A stretch of 64,000 nt of DNA from Saturnia japonica (lineage: Eukaryota > Arthropoda > Insecta > Lepidoptera > Saturniidae). Below, piece by piece: positions 37,865 through 48,231 of this stretch; positions within the stretch are counted from its first letter, which is position 1; each line of letters begins with the position of its first letter. Below the pieces are notes generated by a model. The model was given only the letters and a program-made list of their open reading frames with translations. It made no database searches and was not told where the DNA came from. The stretch spans positions 4,898,001-4,962,000 of the forward strand of contig CM065307.1 in assembly GCA_033032175.1 (NCBI GenBank), given 5' to 3'. A program made the position numbers and the translations under genes.

Positions 37865-38125
37865 TGAATTAATGCGGGTAGCAACCACTCAGCGGTAGAT
37901 TTTACGAATACTGCGCCGATCAACATGCATTCAAATACCAATATAATGAGCCTGAGATTTCGGTGAAGGAAAACATCGTGATTAAACCATAACGTTGAGT
38001 TAGACTTTTTCTAATACCCGTCCGTCTAACTACCACCCTCAAACTGAAAATTTCCCCTAATGGGCTTAGCGTGTTACCATCTTGGCTCAGGATCAAGTGA
38101 CATTATAGCCAAAACGCTAAAAAAC
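37865..38125 (+). repeat. SINE family S1 copy
   Basis: agcctgagatttcggtgaag, gaaaacatcgtgattaaacc, actaccaccctcaaactgaa and the tail match S1. The B box is degraded (gcattcaaatacca). Confidence 0.6.
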
Positions 38126-38399
38126 TTATAAAGAATTTAACAAGTAATACAAAATGTAGTGGTAAATATATCATCATAAATTTCACTGCGTTTGTAATCA
38201 CAAATAAGTTGTGCAATGGAGCAGATGCTCTATTAGGTACCGTTTAAGATTTCCACTTCCCTTGCAAGAATCCTTTATGATGACTTCTGTGTGATTCGAT
38301 AGCGCAGTTAAAGATTTGAAACATGATAAAACATTGTCCCGTGAACACGGTTTTACTCACTTAAGGTTGTCGCGAGTCCTATCTTGTGACGTGGTTTAG

Positions 38400-38695
38400 C
38401 TTCGGAGTGGTTTTCAGAACACACGGCAGTTTTACAATAGTTTTTACAATAAGGAGGGATATGGTTTTCGAGTATGTATATCTTATTTTAAATTTCTTTG
38501 GTACGCTCTGTATCCTAAACGGCTTGATGGAATTTAGCATATTTGGTGTCGTTTGATTCGTTTTTATTGTAGGAGTGACCTCGGCTATATAATATTTAAG
38601 TACGACATCTGAGCATGGAATAAAAAGCAAAAAAGAAATTTTTGTTGCAGTCGGGGTTTTTAGTTTACTTTTTAATAATTTAGCTTGTTGAGTGT
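38400..38695 (+). repeat. Dispersed repeat U3, copy 1
   Basis: ctttggtacgctctgtatcc, aaacggcttgatggaattta, aataaaaagcaaaaaagaaa and gttgcagtcggggtttttag. Related to 51781-52042; a common Lepidoptera repeat. Confidence 0.55.
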
Positions 38696-38699
38696 TTTT

Positions 38700-40800
38700 A
38701 TTAATTTATTCGGTAATCCCTTTACCGTAACGGCTAAACGACTTATTGTTAACTTGCCAGTGCTCGGCCTGTGTTGCCAATAATAAAAACCAACATATTA
38801 TAAACTTCTATAATTATTTAAGGCTGATTCGTAACACAAGCAAAGTCGTAGTCAATTACACGCAAAAGTTGAAATATCCCTTTCATCAAATAAGTTATTT
38901 GAATTAATGATTAACAAGTTCCAACTAAATTAATAAAAGAATCTTGAAGTAATCTAAAATTCAAGAGTACACCCACCCGTCGTCCATAATATAAAAGCGG
39001 CAATGAAAATGCCCCCCCTCCTCTATCTCGCACAGCAGGTAGTTAAATTTAAAAACTCGTAAATTTACTTAACGAGTTAAGTTTATTTTAAACTATTTTC
39101 ATTCGAACTGAAAGCAAGTCTTTTCACGATCCAAGTTTTTATATTATGTTTTTTATAAGTTAGTATAAAGATATGAAATAAATAGCAAAAATTATGGTCT
39201 TTTTTCGTTTTTTCTTACCTTTTTCATACCTGAGTAGAGTCTGCACAAGATTTTTTTTCTCTTCCATTCTATTCTATTAACTGTAATCCCATTATTCACA
39301 CCTTTGAAACACATATTTCCTCACACAATCCGTCCATATCTTCTCCGGTCTTTAAGAAACTCATTTCATTGTAGAAGCTACTTTTTGGTACGATAGTAGA
39401 GGGTACCTATGGCACATGATGAAGTTATCCATCACTAATAATATTGTGAATTAAAACTACTGACTTTTTCAAATTGTATACCAATAATGTAACGGTGTAT
39501 TAATAAACAGTATTTTAATTATTTTTTTATTAGTTATTCTGATTTGTTACACCAAAGATGTATATCTTCTTGTGACGCAGATAGCTGACGCTGTAATTGT
39601 TATTAATAAATTCGATATTTATGTACCAAAATAATTCATATTCGTGACCGATAATTGAAGATTTCAATATCAATATATGTTGGATTAATACCGAAAAATA
39701 AAATCACAAAAATTTGACCCGATAGGTTGCGCTGTGGTGCAGTTATTGACTACTAGAAAGAGCAGAACAACGACTGCCAAGCCCGTTAGTAGAATTAAAA
39801 GAACCTATATTACTCATGTATATGTCAATATGAAATAAACGTAAATCAGATTATATACATAACTCTGGGTATATTATAAAACAAATATGGGTATATAGAA
39901 AATAAATTACATGTTTGTATTGAACGAAACCACGAAGTGTTGTTACACGGCGCCATGTTGAAATTTTGTATAGCCCATTTAGAATTGTGGTGCAAGTCAT
40001 TTACTTTGTATAAACTTTGCAAGTTTTTTGCAAATGTTTCCTTTATTTATATTTATTACAAATAATAGCTTAGCAGAATAATAGCTGTGCAGTCGATGGA
40101 AGGAAACGTAGAAGATATTTAGTCCAAGCATTCCAAAAACGTATTCTTGTGTTTTATATCTGGATAATGGCTCTGGATCAAATAGTTTTACACCATACAA
40201 TGTATATCTACCACTGCCATTTTCCTGTATTGATTATTTTTCTAAAAATTAATGATTAAATACTAGATGCCTTCTAAAATTACTGAAAATGCTCAGTTAT
40301 ACAACCCTTGAATTAATTAATGAAAACTTCATTCCACTTTTACTTTGTACACTGGCGAGCTTTTGATATAAAGAATTTTCTACAATCTAACCAGCGGTAA
40401 TGTGAAAAAAAATATTATTGTCGGTAGTGCAATAGGAAATTAAATTTAAAAATAAAACAAACATGAGCAAACTCAAAAATATAAAACTAGAACTGTAATA
40501 AAATTTAAATATAATAATATAGAAAAACATATATAATAGAAATAAATATAAATACATACAAGTACCCATATTAGACATCCAGCAAATAAATATAATACAC
40601 ATAAAATACAAATGGCAAGTACTTCTTTTTCTATCTCGTAGCTTTATTTATTTTTCGAGATCCAAATAATCAGTGTATTGCACAATAAATATAGGTACCC
40701 ACTACCCACTAAAAACTAAATAATTAGTATGAAAAATGAAATAAAATGATTTATTAATAATGGTTCTAGGTTCAACAAGAAATGAAATTTATTTATATTT
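38700..40800. other. Intergenic, no gene recognised
   Basis: AT-rich. Around 39722-39790 gctgtggtgcagttattgac is faintly SINE-like, with no B box. Nothing else assigned. Confidence 0.45.
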
Positions 40801-40807
40801 ATTTTCC

Positions 40808-40935
40808 AGAGCTCCTTGGAGCAGAGGGGTTCAAGGCTGGCAACGCTCTAGTGATACCTTTAGTATTACAAGCGTCCATAAACTACGATAGCCGTTTACC
40901 ATCAGGCGGGCCGTACGCTTATTTTCCAACTCTGT
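40808..40935 (+). repeat. LINE 3' tail fragment
   Basis: Contains tagtattacaagcgtccata and gccgtttaccatcaggcggg, a Lepidoptera LINE 3' end. A diverged copy is at 42440-42605. The two flank the reverse transcriptase element. Confidence 0.55.
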
Positions 40936-40977
40936 AGCATACATTTTATAATATATTATAAAATATATAATATATTT

Positions 40978-42433
40978 TCTAAAATATTTGAAAGCATTAT
41001 ACTGTCGCCATTAGCATCACACTCTAAAAATATTATAAATCAGAATCAACATGGTTTAAGTAAGAACAAATCTACTGTCACAAAGCTACTAAGTTATGTG
41101 AATGACATATCAAAAGCAATTGATGCCAGGTTTCAGGTTGATGCAGTGTACACTGATTTTAGTAGTGCTTTTGATAAAGTTAACCATAACATACTTATAC
41201 AAAAACTAAAGCAATTCGGAATCCATGGTCTTATTTTAAAATGGTTACAATCGTATTTAGAGCATCGGGTTCAAAAGGTCGTGGTGCACGGGTATACTTC
41301 CGGTCCTTTTTACGCATCATCAGGAGTTCCGCAAGGTTCCCATTTAGGACCATTACTATTTTTAATATTTATTAATGACATCACTTGTTATACCAAACAC
41401 ACTAAGTGTTTACTATTTGCGGATGACTTAAAATTGTATAAGGTAATCAAAAATGTAAATGACTCAGTTCTTATTCAAAGAGATTTGAAATGTATCGAAG
41501 ACTGGTGCACCGACAACAAAATGGAACTAAACGTAAACAAGTGTGTGCACATTAAATTTACAAAAAATAAAAATATAATTCCTTCTAGTTATTTCATAGA
41601 TACTGAAGCTCTACAAGCTACAACAAAGACTAGAGATTTGGGAATTGAGATAGACAGTAAGTTACAATTTACAGATCACATAAGTATTACGATATCTAAG
41701 GCCTGGAAAATGTGTGGGTTTGTTAAGCGCATGTGTAATGAATTCCGTGATATAAAAACAATATTATACCTATATAAAACCCTGGTTAGGAGCATTCTAG
41801 AATATGGAACAAGTATTTGGAACCCTCACTATAATATCCATATTGATCGCTTAGAGCGCATTCAACGCAATTTTACAAAATTCCTCGCTCGCAAAGACCA
41901 GCAATGTCCTTACCGCGCTGATTATAAAACTCGTTTAAAGCACTTTAATCTTATATCGCTGCAAAATAGACGTAAGATCTTCGACCTTATTCTTTTACAT
42001 AAGCTTGTTAACGGAGTTGTTTTAGTCCCTGAAGTATTACAAGAATTAAATCTAAATGTTCCTAGGAAGATACCAAGATTTCCTATTCAAAGAACCTTTT
42101 CTAAAACGTATTTCAGAACGAATATCTGTTCACCTTTGAATCGCCTTAAGGATTTGTATAGCGATGTTAATAAAAATAATGTTGATATTGACGTCTTCAA
42201 TTGCTCTTTCTGGAATTTTCGCTCAAAGTTGTATGAATCATTTGGTTTGTAGCTTTCTTCATGTTTGTAATTTATTTGTAATTTGTATTTATTGGAGTTG
42301 TACTGCGGCTTAATTTAATAAGATGTGCATATCTGTAAAGATACTTCACACAGTCCTTAAGTTGTGGTGTATTTGTTATTGTAATATTCTGTGAATGTGT
42401 CGTTGATGTGACAATAAATAAATAAATAAATAA
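40978..42433 (+). mobile_element. 5'-truncated CR1/Jockey-group LINE with (AATA)n tail
   Basis: Reverse-transcriptase similarity can be read from about 40978 (KIFESII, NQNQHGLSKNKSTVTKLL) in the same frame as the ORF at 41098. The element then has a 3' UTR and ends in (aata)n at 42412-42433. It lacks the endonuclease and ORF1, as usual after target-primed reverse transcription. The 5' junction lies in a TA-rich tract. Flanking 3'-tail fragments of another LINE lie at 40808 and 42440. Confidence 0.85.
41098..42252 (+). CDS. Non-LTR retrotransposon reverse transcriptase (partial)
   Basis: A 384-codon open frame, truncated at the 5' side. The apparent start is a GTG and the frame stays open upstream to about 40978, so this is not a true start. 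Motifs in order: YTDFSSAFDKVNH (RT motif A, catalytic Asp), SSGVPQGSHLGPLLFLIFIN (motif B), LLFADDLKLYK (motif C, FADD box), LGIEIDSKLQFTDHI, then the C-terminal LINE domain with LVRSILEYGTSIWNPHY and LERIQRNFTKFL. The catalytic residues are present. It copies element RNA at a nicked target in the family, but this copy lacks an endonuclease and cannot be autonomous. Confidence 0.9.
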   Translation: MNDISKAIDARFQVDAVYTDFSSAFDKVNHNILIQKLKQFGIHGLILKWLQSYLEHRVQKVVVHGYTSGPFYASSGVPQGSHLGPLLFLIFINDITCYTKHTKCLLFADDLKLYKVIKNVNDSVLIQRDLKCIEDWCTDNKMELNVNKCVHIKFTKNKNIIPSSYFIDTEALQATTKTRDLGIEIDSKLQFTDHISITISKAWKMCGFVKRMCNEFRDIKTILYLYKTLVRSILEYGTSIWNPHYNIHIDRLERIQRNFTKFLARKDQQCPYRADYKTRLKHFNLISLQNRRKIFDLILLHKLVNGVVLVPEVLQELNLNVPRKIPRFPIQRTFSKTYFRTNICSPLNRLKDLYSDVNKNNVDIDVFNCSFWNFRSKLYESFGL

Positions 42434-42439
42434 TAATAA

Positions 42440-42605
42440 TGAAACACCTCCATCCTACGGAAGATCGCAGCCAAACTAACCTTGCGTTGTGTTCCTGCGG
42501 TGAGTAGGATTTCTAGAGTTCCATGGGGGAAAAGATTCAAGGTCAGCATCGCGCGTATCATCTAGTATTACAAGCACCCATAAGTTACCAACAGGTTTGC
42601 TACGC
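42440..42605 (+). repeat. LINE 3' tail fragment, second copy
   Basis: Shares gattcaaggtcagcatcgcg and tagtattacaagcacccata with 40808-40935, in the same orientation. It follows immediately after the (AATA)n tail of the RT element. Confidence 0.55.
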
Positions 42606-42609
42606 TTGT

Positions 42610-43399
42610 ATTGCTATTCTAATTATAAAAAAAAAAAACATTATTATTATATTTAAACCCAACCGCTTATAACTTAACCCATAAAATTATGAGGGGCCAA
42701 TAGGCGAGATACGCGTCCTAACACAAAATAAGGTGCGTAGCCTTTAGGCAAGTTAGCAACAGTTTGGGGCCGTGTTTACGACTTTATGACTTGTTATGGA
42801 ACATCATTGAATGTTTATTAACAGCTATTCCCCAGCGAGACTGTACGCAGCGTTGAATATCCACAACCTGGGGAAAGTTAATCCGTATGGCTGACTTTGA
42901 ATTAAAGTTATGTCACAAATCAAAAGTTTCGTGTATGTCGTGGTATGTTTGCTTGTTGGTACGTAATTACGCTTCACGGGTTCTTATCCTTTGAAACTTA
43001 AAATTTACAAGTTTTGTAATTAGTTCAGTCCGATCTTAAAATGTTTCTTTTTAATGAGTTCATTTTCACCACACGGTGTAATAGAACAGGGTAACATTAT
43101 TTTCTGTCACCAAAGTTTATATTCGTGACCCTAATTATAGCTATGTATCCTCTATTTATATTAAATATTGAATACACTTCACTTGTGCACATAAACAAAG
43201 CTTAGTTGTGTAAAATGTCACCCGTATTACACAATATAGGGTCAAAATTATTTACGAGCAGTATTCGACGTGGTAGGTGTATAGGTTAGTATAATAACCA
43301 TGATTGTAAACAAGCCCTCATTTCTTCTCATCGGCCACCGTTCGTGGTCTAACGTGGTATTCCCAATCAATTCAAAATTTACCAATACTACAATATGCA
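42610..43399. other. Intergenic, no gene recognised
   Basis: Unclassified sequence between a LINE tail and a Helitron-like repeat. No exon or long ORF seen. Confidence 0.45.
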
Positions 43400-43765
43400 C
43401 AAGCGCCAATCTTGCTCCACCGCTCCTTTAAAAACAAAAATGCTTATTGTGGGGGTTTCATAGAAGATAGACATATACTCGCGCTGATTTTTTTGTAGGT
43501 CTTTTAATGTCTACAATTGTGTGGTACTTTAATTTGATATATCTCTTATGGTTTACTCAGTGTAAACCATTTAAGCGACCGAATTGATTCTCCATGACCA
43601 TTTTTTTTTTAATTGCGCAGAACCTTAATTAATTTTCTAAAATAAAAGGCCTTAGTTACTACTTATAGCATCAGCTATATAATAGTGAAAGATCCGTCAA
43701 AATCAGTGCAACCGTTTTGGAGATTACCTGAAACAAACAGACAGACAGCCAAAAAAATAATTAAA
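43400..43765 (-). repeat. Helitron-like repeat, partial
   Basis: aaaacaaaaatgcttattgt, gaagatagacatatactcgc and caaccgttttggagattacc match 3243-3665 in the same orientation. The terminal hairpin is missing. Confidence 0.5.
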
Positions 43766-44399
43766 AAATGGGTTTTTGCTATTGACATTACAAACAGATA
43801 CTTTAGTTTAATTAATTGCTTAGATAGAAAATAGATATTATTGGTATGTATCACTATTATTTAAATTGGGATAGAAACACAGAGTAACACTGTTTGCCGA
43901 TTCCATTTTCGGTTAGTTTTTTTTTTATTACACGTAACACGATAAGAGTTCTGGGATAAACAGAACTCTTTATCGTCGGTATTGCTTCGGCCTTGAATAT
44001 AACGAAAATGTTTAACACAAAAAAGGTTAACAGGAAAAAAAGATAAGCCTTTGTTTTGTTTTAGATTATCGTTTGATCACAATTCTACCAGGGGTTTGTA
44101 TATGTGTATAGTTAAATATATACTACATATTTTTTTACAATAAAGGATCATAAAATAGTAACATATAAATGTTATAGATGGCAGGAATATCAAAAAGTAA
44201 GAATGGGAACAAAAAAAAATAAGATAGGTTTTAAAAAATTAAATTTTGAAGTTACTTCTTCCTTTGAAATACACAGATACGTAGCATAGGCTTATTTTTT
44301 TTATTTATTTTTTAGAAAAATACTGTTACGACCTGTACAACATAAAACATTATTTTCAAACATTAAGGAAAAATCAAAGGTTATGTGCAAACATTGAGT

Positions 44400-44470
44400 A
44401 CTAGCTGTACCCGCGGCTCCGCGTGTGTTAACTACAGAGTTATTGATTATGAAATAATACTAAGGATCTA
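44400..44470 (-). repeat. Helitron-like 3' terminus
   Basis: actagctgtacccgcggctc followed by cgcgtgtg gives CTAG plus a GC-rich hairpin on the minus strand, like 3243. Confidence 0.4.
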
Positions 44471-44704
44471 AGAAGTAAATAAAAAAAATCAAAATCGATC
44501 CTGGAGTTTTTCGTGATTCGTGTACAACGACAAACCACTATCATCTATATTAATAAATCTTGTACTTCTGTCTGTACATTTAATATTTTCCCAAAATTTC
44601 CCGATAGGGATATTATATGAACTATACTGCTCAAAAATTTCCACTTCAAATTTTTCTTTCTGTCTGTCTGTTTTTATGTCCGGATTTAACTCAAAAACGG
44701 CTTG

Positions 44705-45110
44705 ACTGATTCTTATGAAATATTGTATACGGGATGCTTATGTTATTGATCAATTAATTGGGTATAAGAAATTTCAATATTACTTTTAGAAATAGTAAAA
44801 AAATATTTACGAAAAAATATTATCTTTAATTCTTAACTAATTTTGATGATATTTTGTACACATGAAGTATAATACGTCATTAGATGAATGATGGGCTATG
44901 AGAATTTCCAATAACACTTTTAGAAATCGTAAAAAAATCCAAAAATTTAATATTTCATTATTTCTTAACGAATTTTGATGAAATTTTGTACACGGGAACC
45001 ACATGTCATTCCATAATTGACAGGTTTTAGAATAGTTAGAAATCATAAAATAGAATAAAAATATTATTAACCATTTTTCATGAAATTTTTTACACGGGAA
45101 ATACATCATC
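44705..45110. repeat. Imperfect tandem ladder, ~130-bp unit
   Basis: The motif atgaaattttgtacacgggaa recurs, in varying form, at 44715, 44846, 44978 and 45080 (spacing 131, 132, 102). Between units, aatttccaataacacttttag and gaaatcgtaaaaaaat-type segments also recur. It follows the Helitron-like terminus and is cut by an RTE tail at 45104. Confidence 0.65.
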
Positions 45111-45170
45111 ATCATCATCATTTCAGCCGCAGGACGTCCACTGTTGAACATAGGCCTCCCCTAAAACATA
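45104..45170 (-). repeat. RTE-type LINE 3' tail, severely truncated
   Basis: catcatcatcatcatttcag followed by the sequence around gcaggacgtccactgttg matches the 3' end of the RTE element at 28558, in the same orientation. Only the last ~65 bp are present. Confidence 0.75.
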
Positions 45171-45179
45171 CATGCCATT

Positions 45180-47360
45180 GCTCAATTGATACAGCTTATG
45201 AATTGTCAGCAATATAAGTAAAAATAAAATGGTGAGATGTAAATAACTACTACGTAGTGCATACGCGTGCGGAGCCGCAGGCACACTCCGAATCTTTTAT
45301 AAATTTGTAAAAAGAGTAGGCACCGCTGACACGTGATAATTCGCGGAACACGCGCGCAGTGAAATGTTATAGGTTAATATCGTAAACAAACAAACAAGTC
45401 CTAAAAATAGCATGACTCGAAATTTCCACCCTTTACACTTTCTCTTCTGTCTTAATTTCAACCCCTCGTGTTTATGCGGTTTATAAGCAAGCCACAATCC
45501 GACCTATGATAGGATAGGCATACACAACAAGCTATAACCGTTTTTTTTTTTAATATTTTAATTATGATTGAAGAGGACGTTAAACGAATAACGAGGTTTT
45601 GATATAGTATAGTATATTAATTTGATATAGTAGATATAAACACAAAAATTATTTCAATTGTATATTGGTTGGTAGGTGAAGGCCACAAACACGCACAAAA
45701 TTGTTCAACGTAAATTTCTTTTACACTGTATATTGTTATACCCGTGGGTTTTAAAATGCCGTTAGATTTTTCGTAAACAATATATTCGTACTCAGTAACA
45801 CAAATTAAACAAACTCACAATACTGCTTTTCGCTATACGATGGTCGAACTTACAGTATCTGTCTCTGTAGTCTTGCGTATTTCTTCCTTTTTATCGCTTG
45901 TTATTTCCACTTCGCTTTTAAAAATAGAATTGTGGTTGCTCGACATACGGCTCGCTTATGTTATACCCAATTATGAAGTTCACAAAATTAGGAGACGGTT
46001 CTTAAAGTTTACAACATGCGTCATCATTTAAAAGGGGCAGTGTTGTGTGTTGGATTACACAATCGAAGCAATAATCTTTCAATGTGTGAGTGAACTACTA
46101 TGTTTTAGTGCCTACGAATACGTACTCGATGCTTCGAGTGCCTTCTAGACAATTCCATAAATTTCGAGAATAGTAATGTTGAGAATGTGTTGTTGTTACC
46201 TACATAAAATATCTCACAAAAAGTTTCATAATAAAATACCAAAGTTGTAAAATAAAGTTTATTCTACTTTGCATCCATTTATTTCGTACACAATTAAACT
46301 TAAATTTTAATATCAACATCTCTTAGAATACCGCTAAAACCTTTTTTTTTTCAATATGATTGCAATCTCGAAGGCGTTACACCAAAACATAATATAACGA
46401 AAGTCCAGTTCTGTATGTTAATAAGATAAATTCCGAAAACTTTTTCACAAAAAAAAACTCAAATACACATAACATCTGTTTCAACGTTGTGTTATTGTTA
46501 TAATATTATTATTAATCAGTACATTTTTAGTCATATTTCTAACAAAAATGTTCAATCAACCAAATCAATATTCTGATTTCCCTGTAGAACCATTAACAAT
46601 ACAATATCATAAAGCGATTCCGTACAACAGTTAATTGTTAAGCCCGAAAAATTCAATTGAAATTAAATATACAAAACAAAAATTACCGTCCATGCTTCTC
46701 AGTTTTTCAATTGTATTTGTGTGCGAAAATTATATACTTAATTATTTGTTTATACATTGTTAATTATACATTACGAATGAAATATTTTTGCTTTATAAAG
46801 TACATAAAAAATAAAAACAATAAATAAACGGACTTCGTTAAAGATCAACTATAAACACAAAAGTTATATCTATAAGTTTGTACATAAGAATGGTACCTTA
46901 ATTTATGATATACTATAACCTTGTCATAAATATATAGATTACTCTAGTACAAGAATTATAAAAATCGGTCTTGTCATTTCTGAAAAAACTTCTCATATAT
47001 ATACGAGGGAAACAAAGAACCTTCCTTAAATAAAAATAAATCTTAAATCGTTTAAGAGGTATACGTTATCAGGAAATAATTTAGTCAAAAATTCATCCAC
47101 TACATACATAACATAATATTATATCATGTGTTTTATTGCAGTGAAAAAGTTAGATTCGATTTACGAAAAATTAGATACTTAATAAAATGAATAGAAGTTT
47201 AGGGACAGTTTCAATTTTTTCTTATTTGTTATTTCGTATTATGATAACTCAATAAATGGCATCTTATAGCACGAGCTCAAGATAGCGGTACTACACCCTC
47301 CCTCCCCCGATCGCTCAGCGCCCAGCGCGAGCGCGTCTACCTGCTACCGCGTTATAGGAC
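45180..47360. other. Intergenic left of the hAT element
   Basis: Mostly AT-rich. Short GC-rich patches at 45243-45290 and 47285-47345 (ccctcccccgatcgctcagc). No gene recognised. Confidence 0.45.
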
Positions 47361-47707
47361 GTACGGGTTAGACATGGGCAAAACAGTACTCTATGAAGTA
47401 ATGCCATATGGCATGACATTTCGTGCTGCGTAATATGGCATTAGAACAGTACTCAGTACTCTAAACATGACCCGTCCGAAATAACGCATTAAGCTTGGGC
47501 ATACATATAGCCCGCTAACAATTACGTATGTGCTATTGTACTGAATGTTCTGATGTCATAAATAAACCTTTTATTATTGCCTATTTGTATAGTTTACTTG
47601 TACGAGTGACGACACGGCGTTATGAAAACGCAAGCTTTATTCTGCTTTATTGAAAAAGTTGATTTTCCTTCAAACTTAACCATTAAGTGATTATAAAATA
47701 TTTGTAA

Positions 47708-48059
47708 TAGTGGTGGGCGATTATGGGATATAGTAATGTTATCATTCGATAACAACGATAACTCGAAATATTTTGATTATAGCCATTAGTAATTACAAAT
47801 ATTAGTAGATTTCTCAATGATGAGTGATCGTTCATAATTGAAGTACGATTAGTAATTACTAATGCTAGGTTACTAATATTTAGTTTATCAAATTAGTAAT
47901 TATTGCAATCGAACGACCTTTTTTAGCTTCCTACTCTACTAACTATACATCAAGGGCTCGAATATGAATGATCATTTTTATTTACAATTCAATTATGGAA
48001 AATCGAATTATAATTGCTATATCACGATTAAGTAAATCATTCATAAACGCTAACCTCTA
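47708..48059. mobile_element. Nested non-autonomous hAT MITE (352 bp)
   Basis: Left end TAGTGGTGGGCGATTATG; the right end read inward is TAGAGGTTAGCGTTTATG (14 of 18 match). Flanks atttgtaa (47700-47707) and atttctaa (48060-48067) form a 7/8 target duplication. The interior has no ORF but repeats TTAGTAATTAC-type palindromic motifs. It lies between the left end and the transposase gene of the larger hAT, so it inserted later. Confidence 0.75.
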
Positions 48060-48231
48060 ATTTCTAATCTATAAAAAGGGGTTCCCAGGCTTAGGAGTTA
48101 GGACTAGCGATATTCATAGACCACAACAACTGTTTATTGTTGAAACAACTATGAACATCGGCGTAATTAAAAATCAACTATATACAATGATTGTTTAGTT
48201 TTTATATGTACTTTTTTTTCTAATCACATGT

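Noticed and set aside
42410..42433. aataaataaataaata as a host polyadenylation site
   Set aside because: It is the 3' tail of the LINE element.
44837..45151. 104-codon minus frame
   Set aside because: It runs through the ~130-bp tandem ladder and an RTE tail; the apparent repeats in the peptide come from that.
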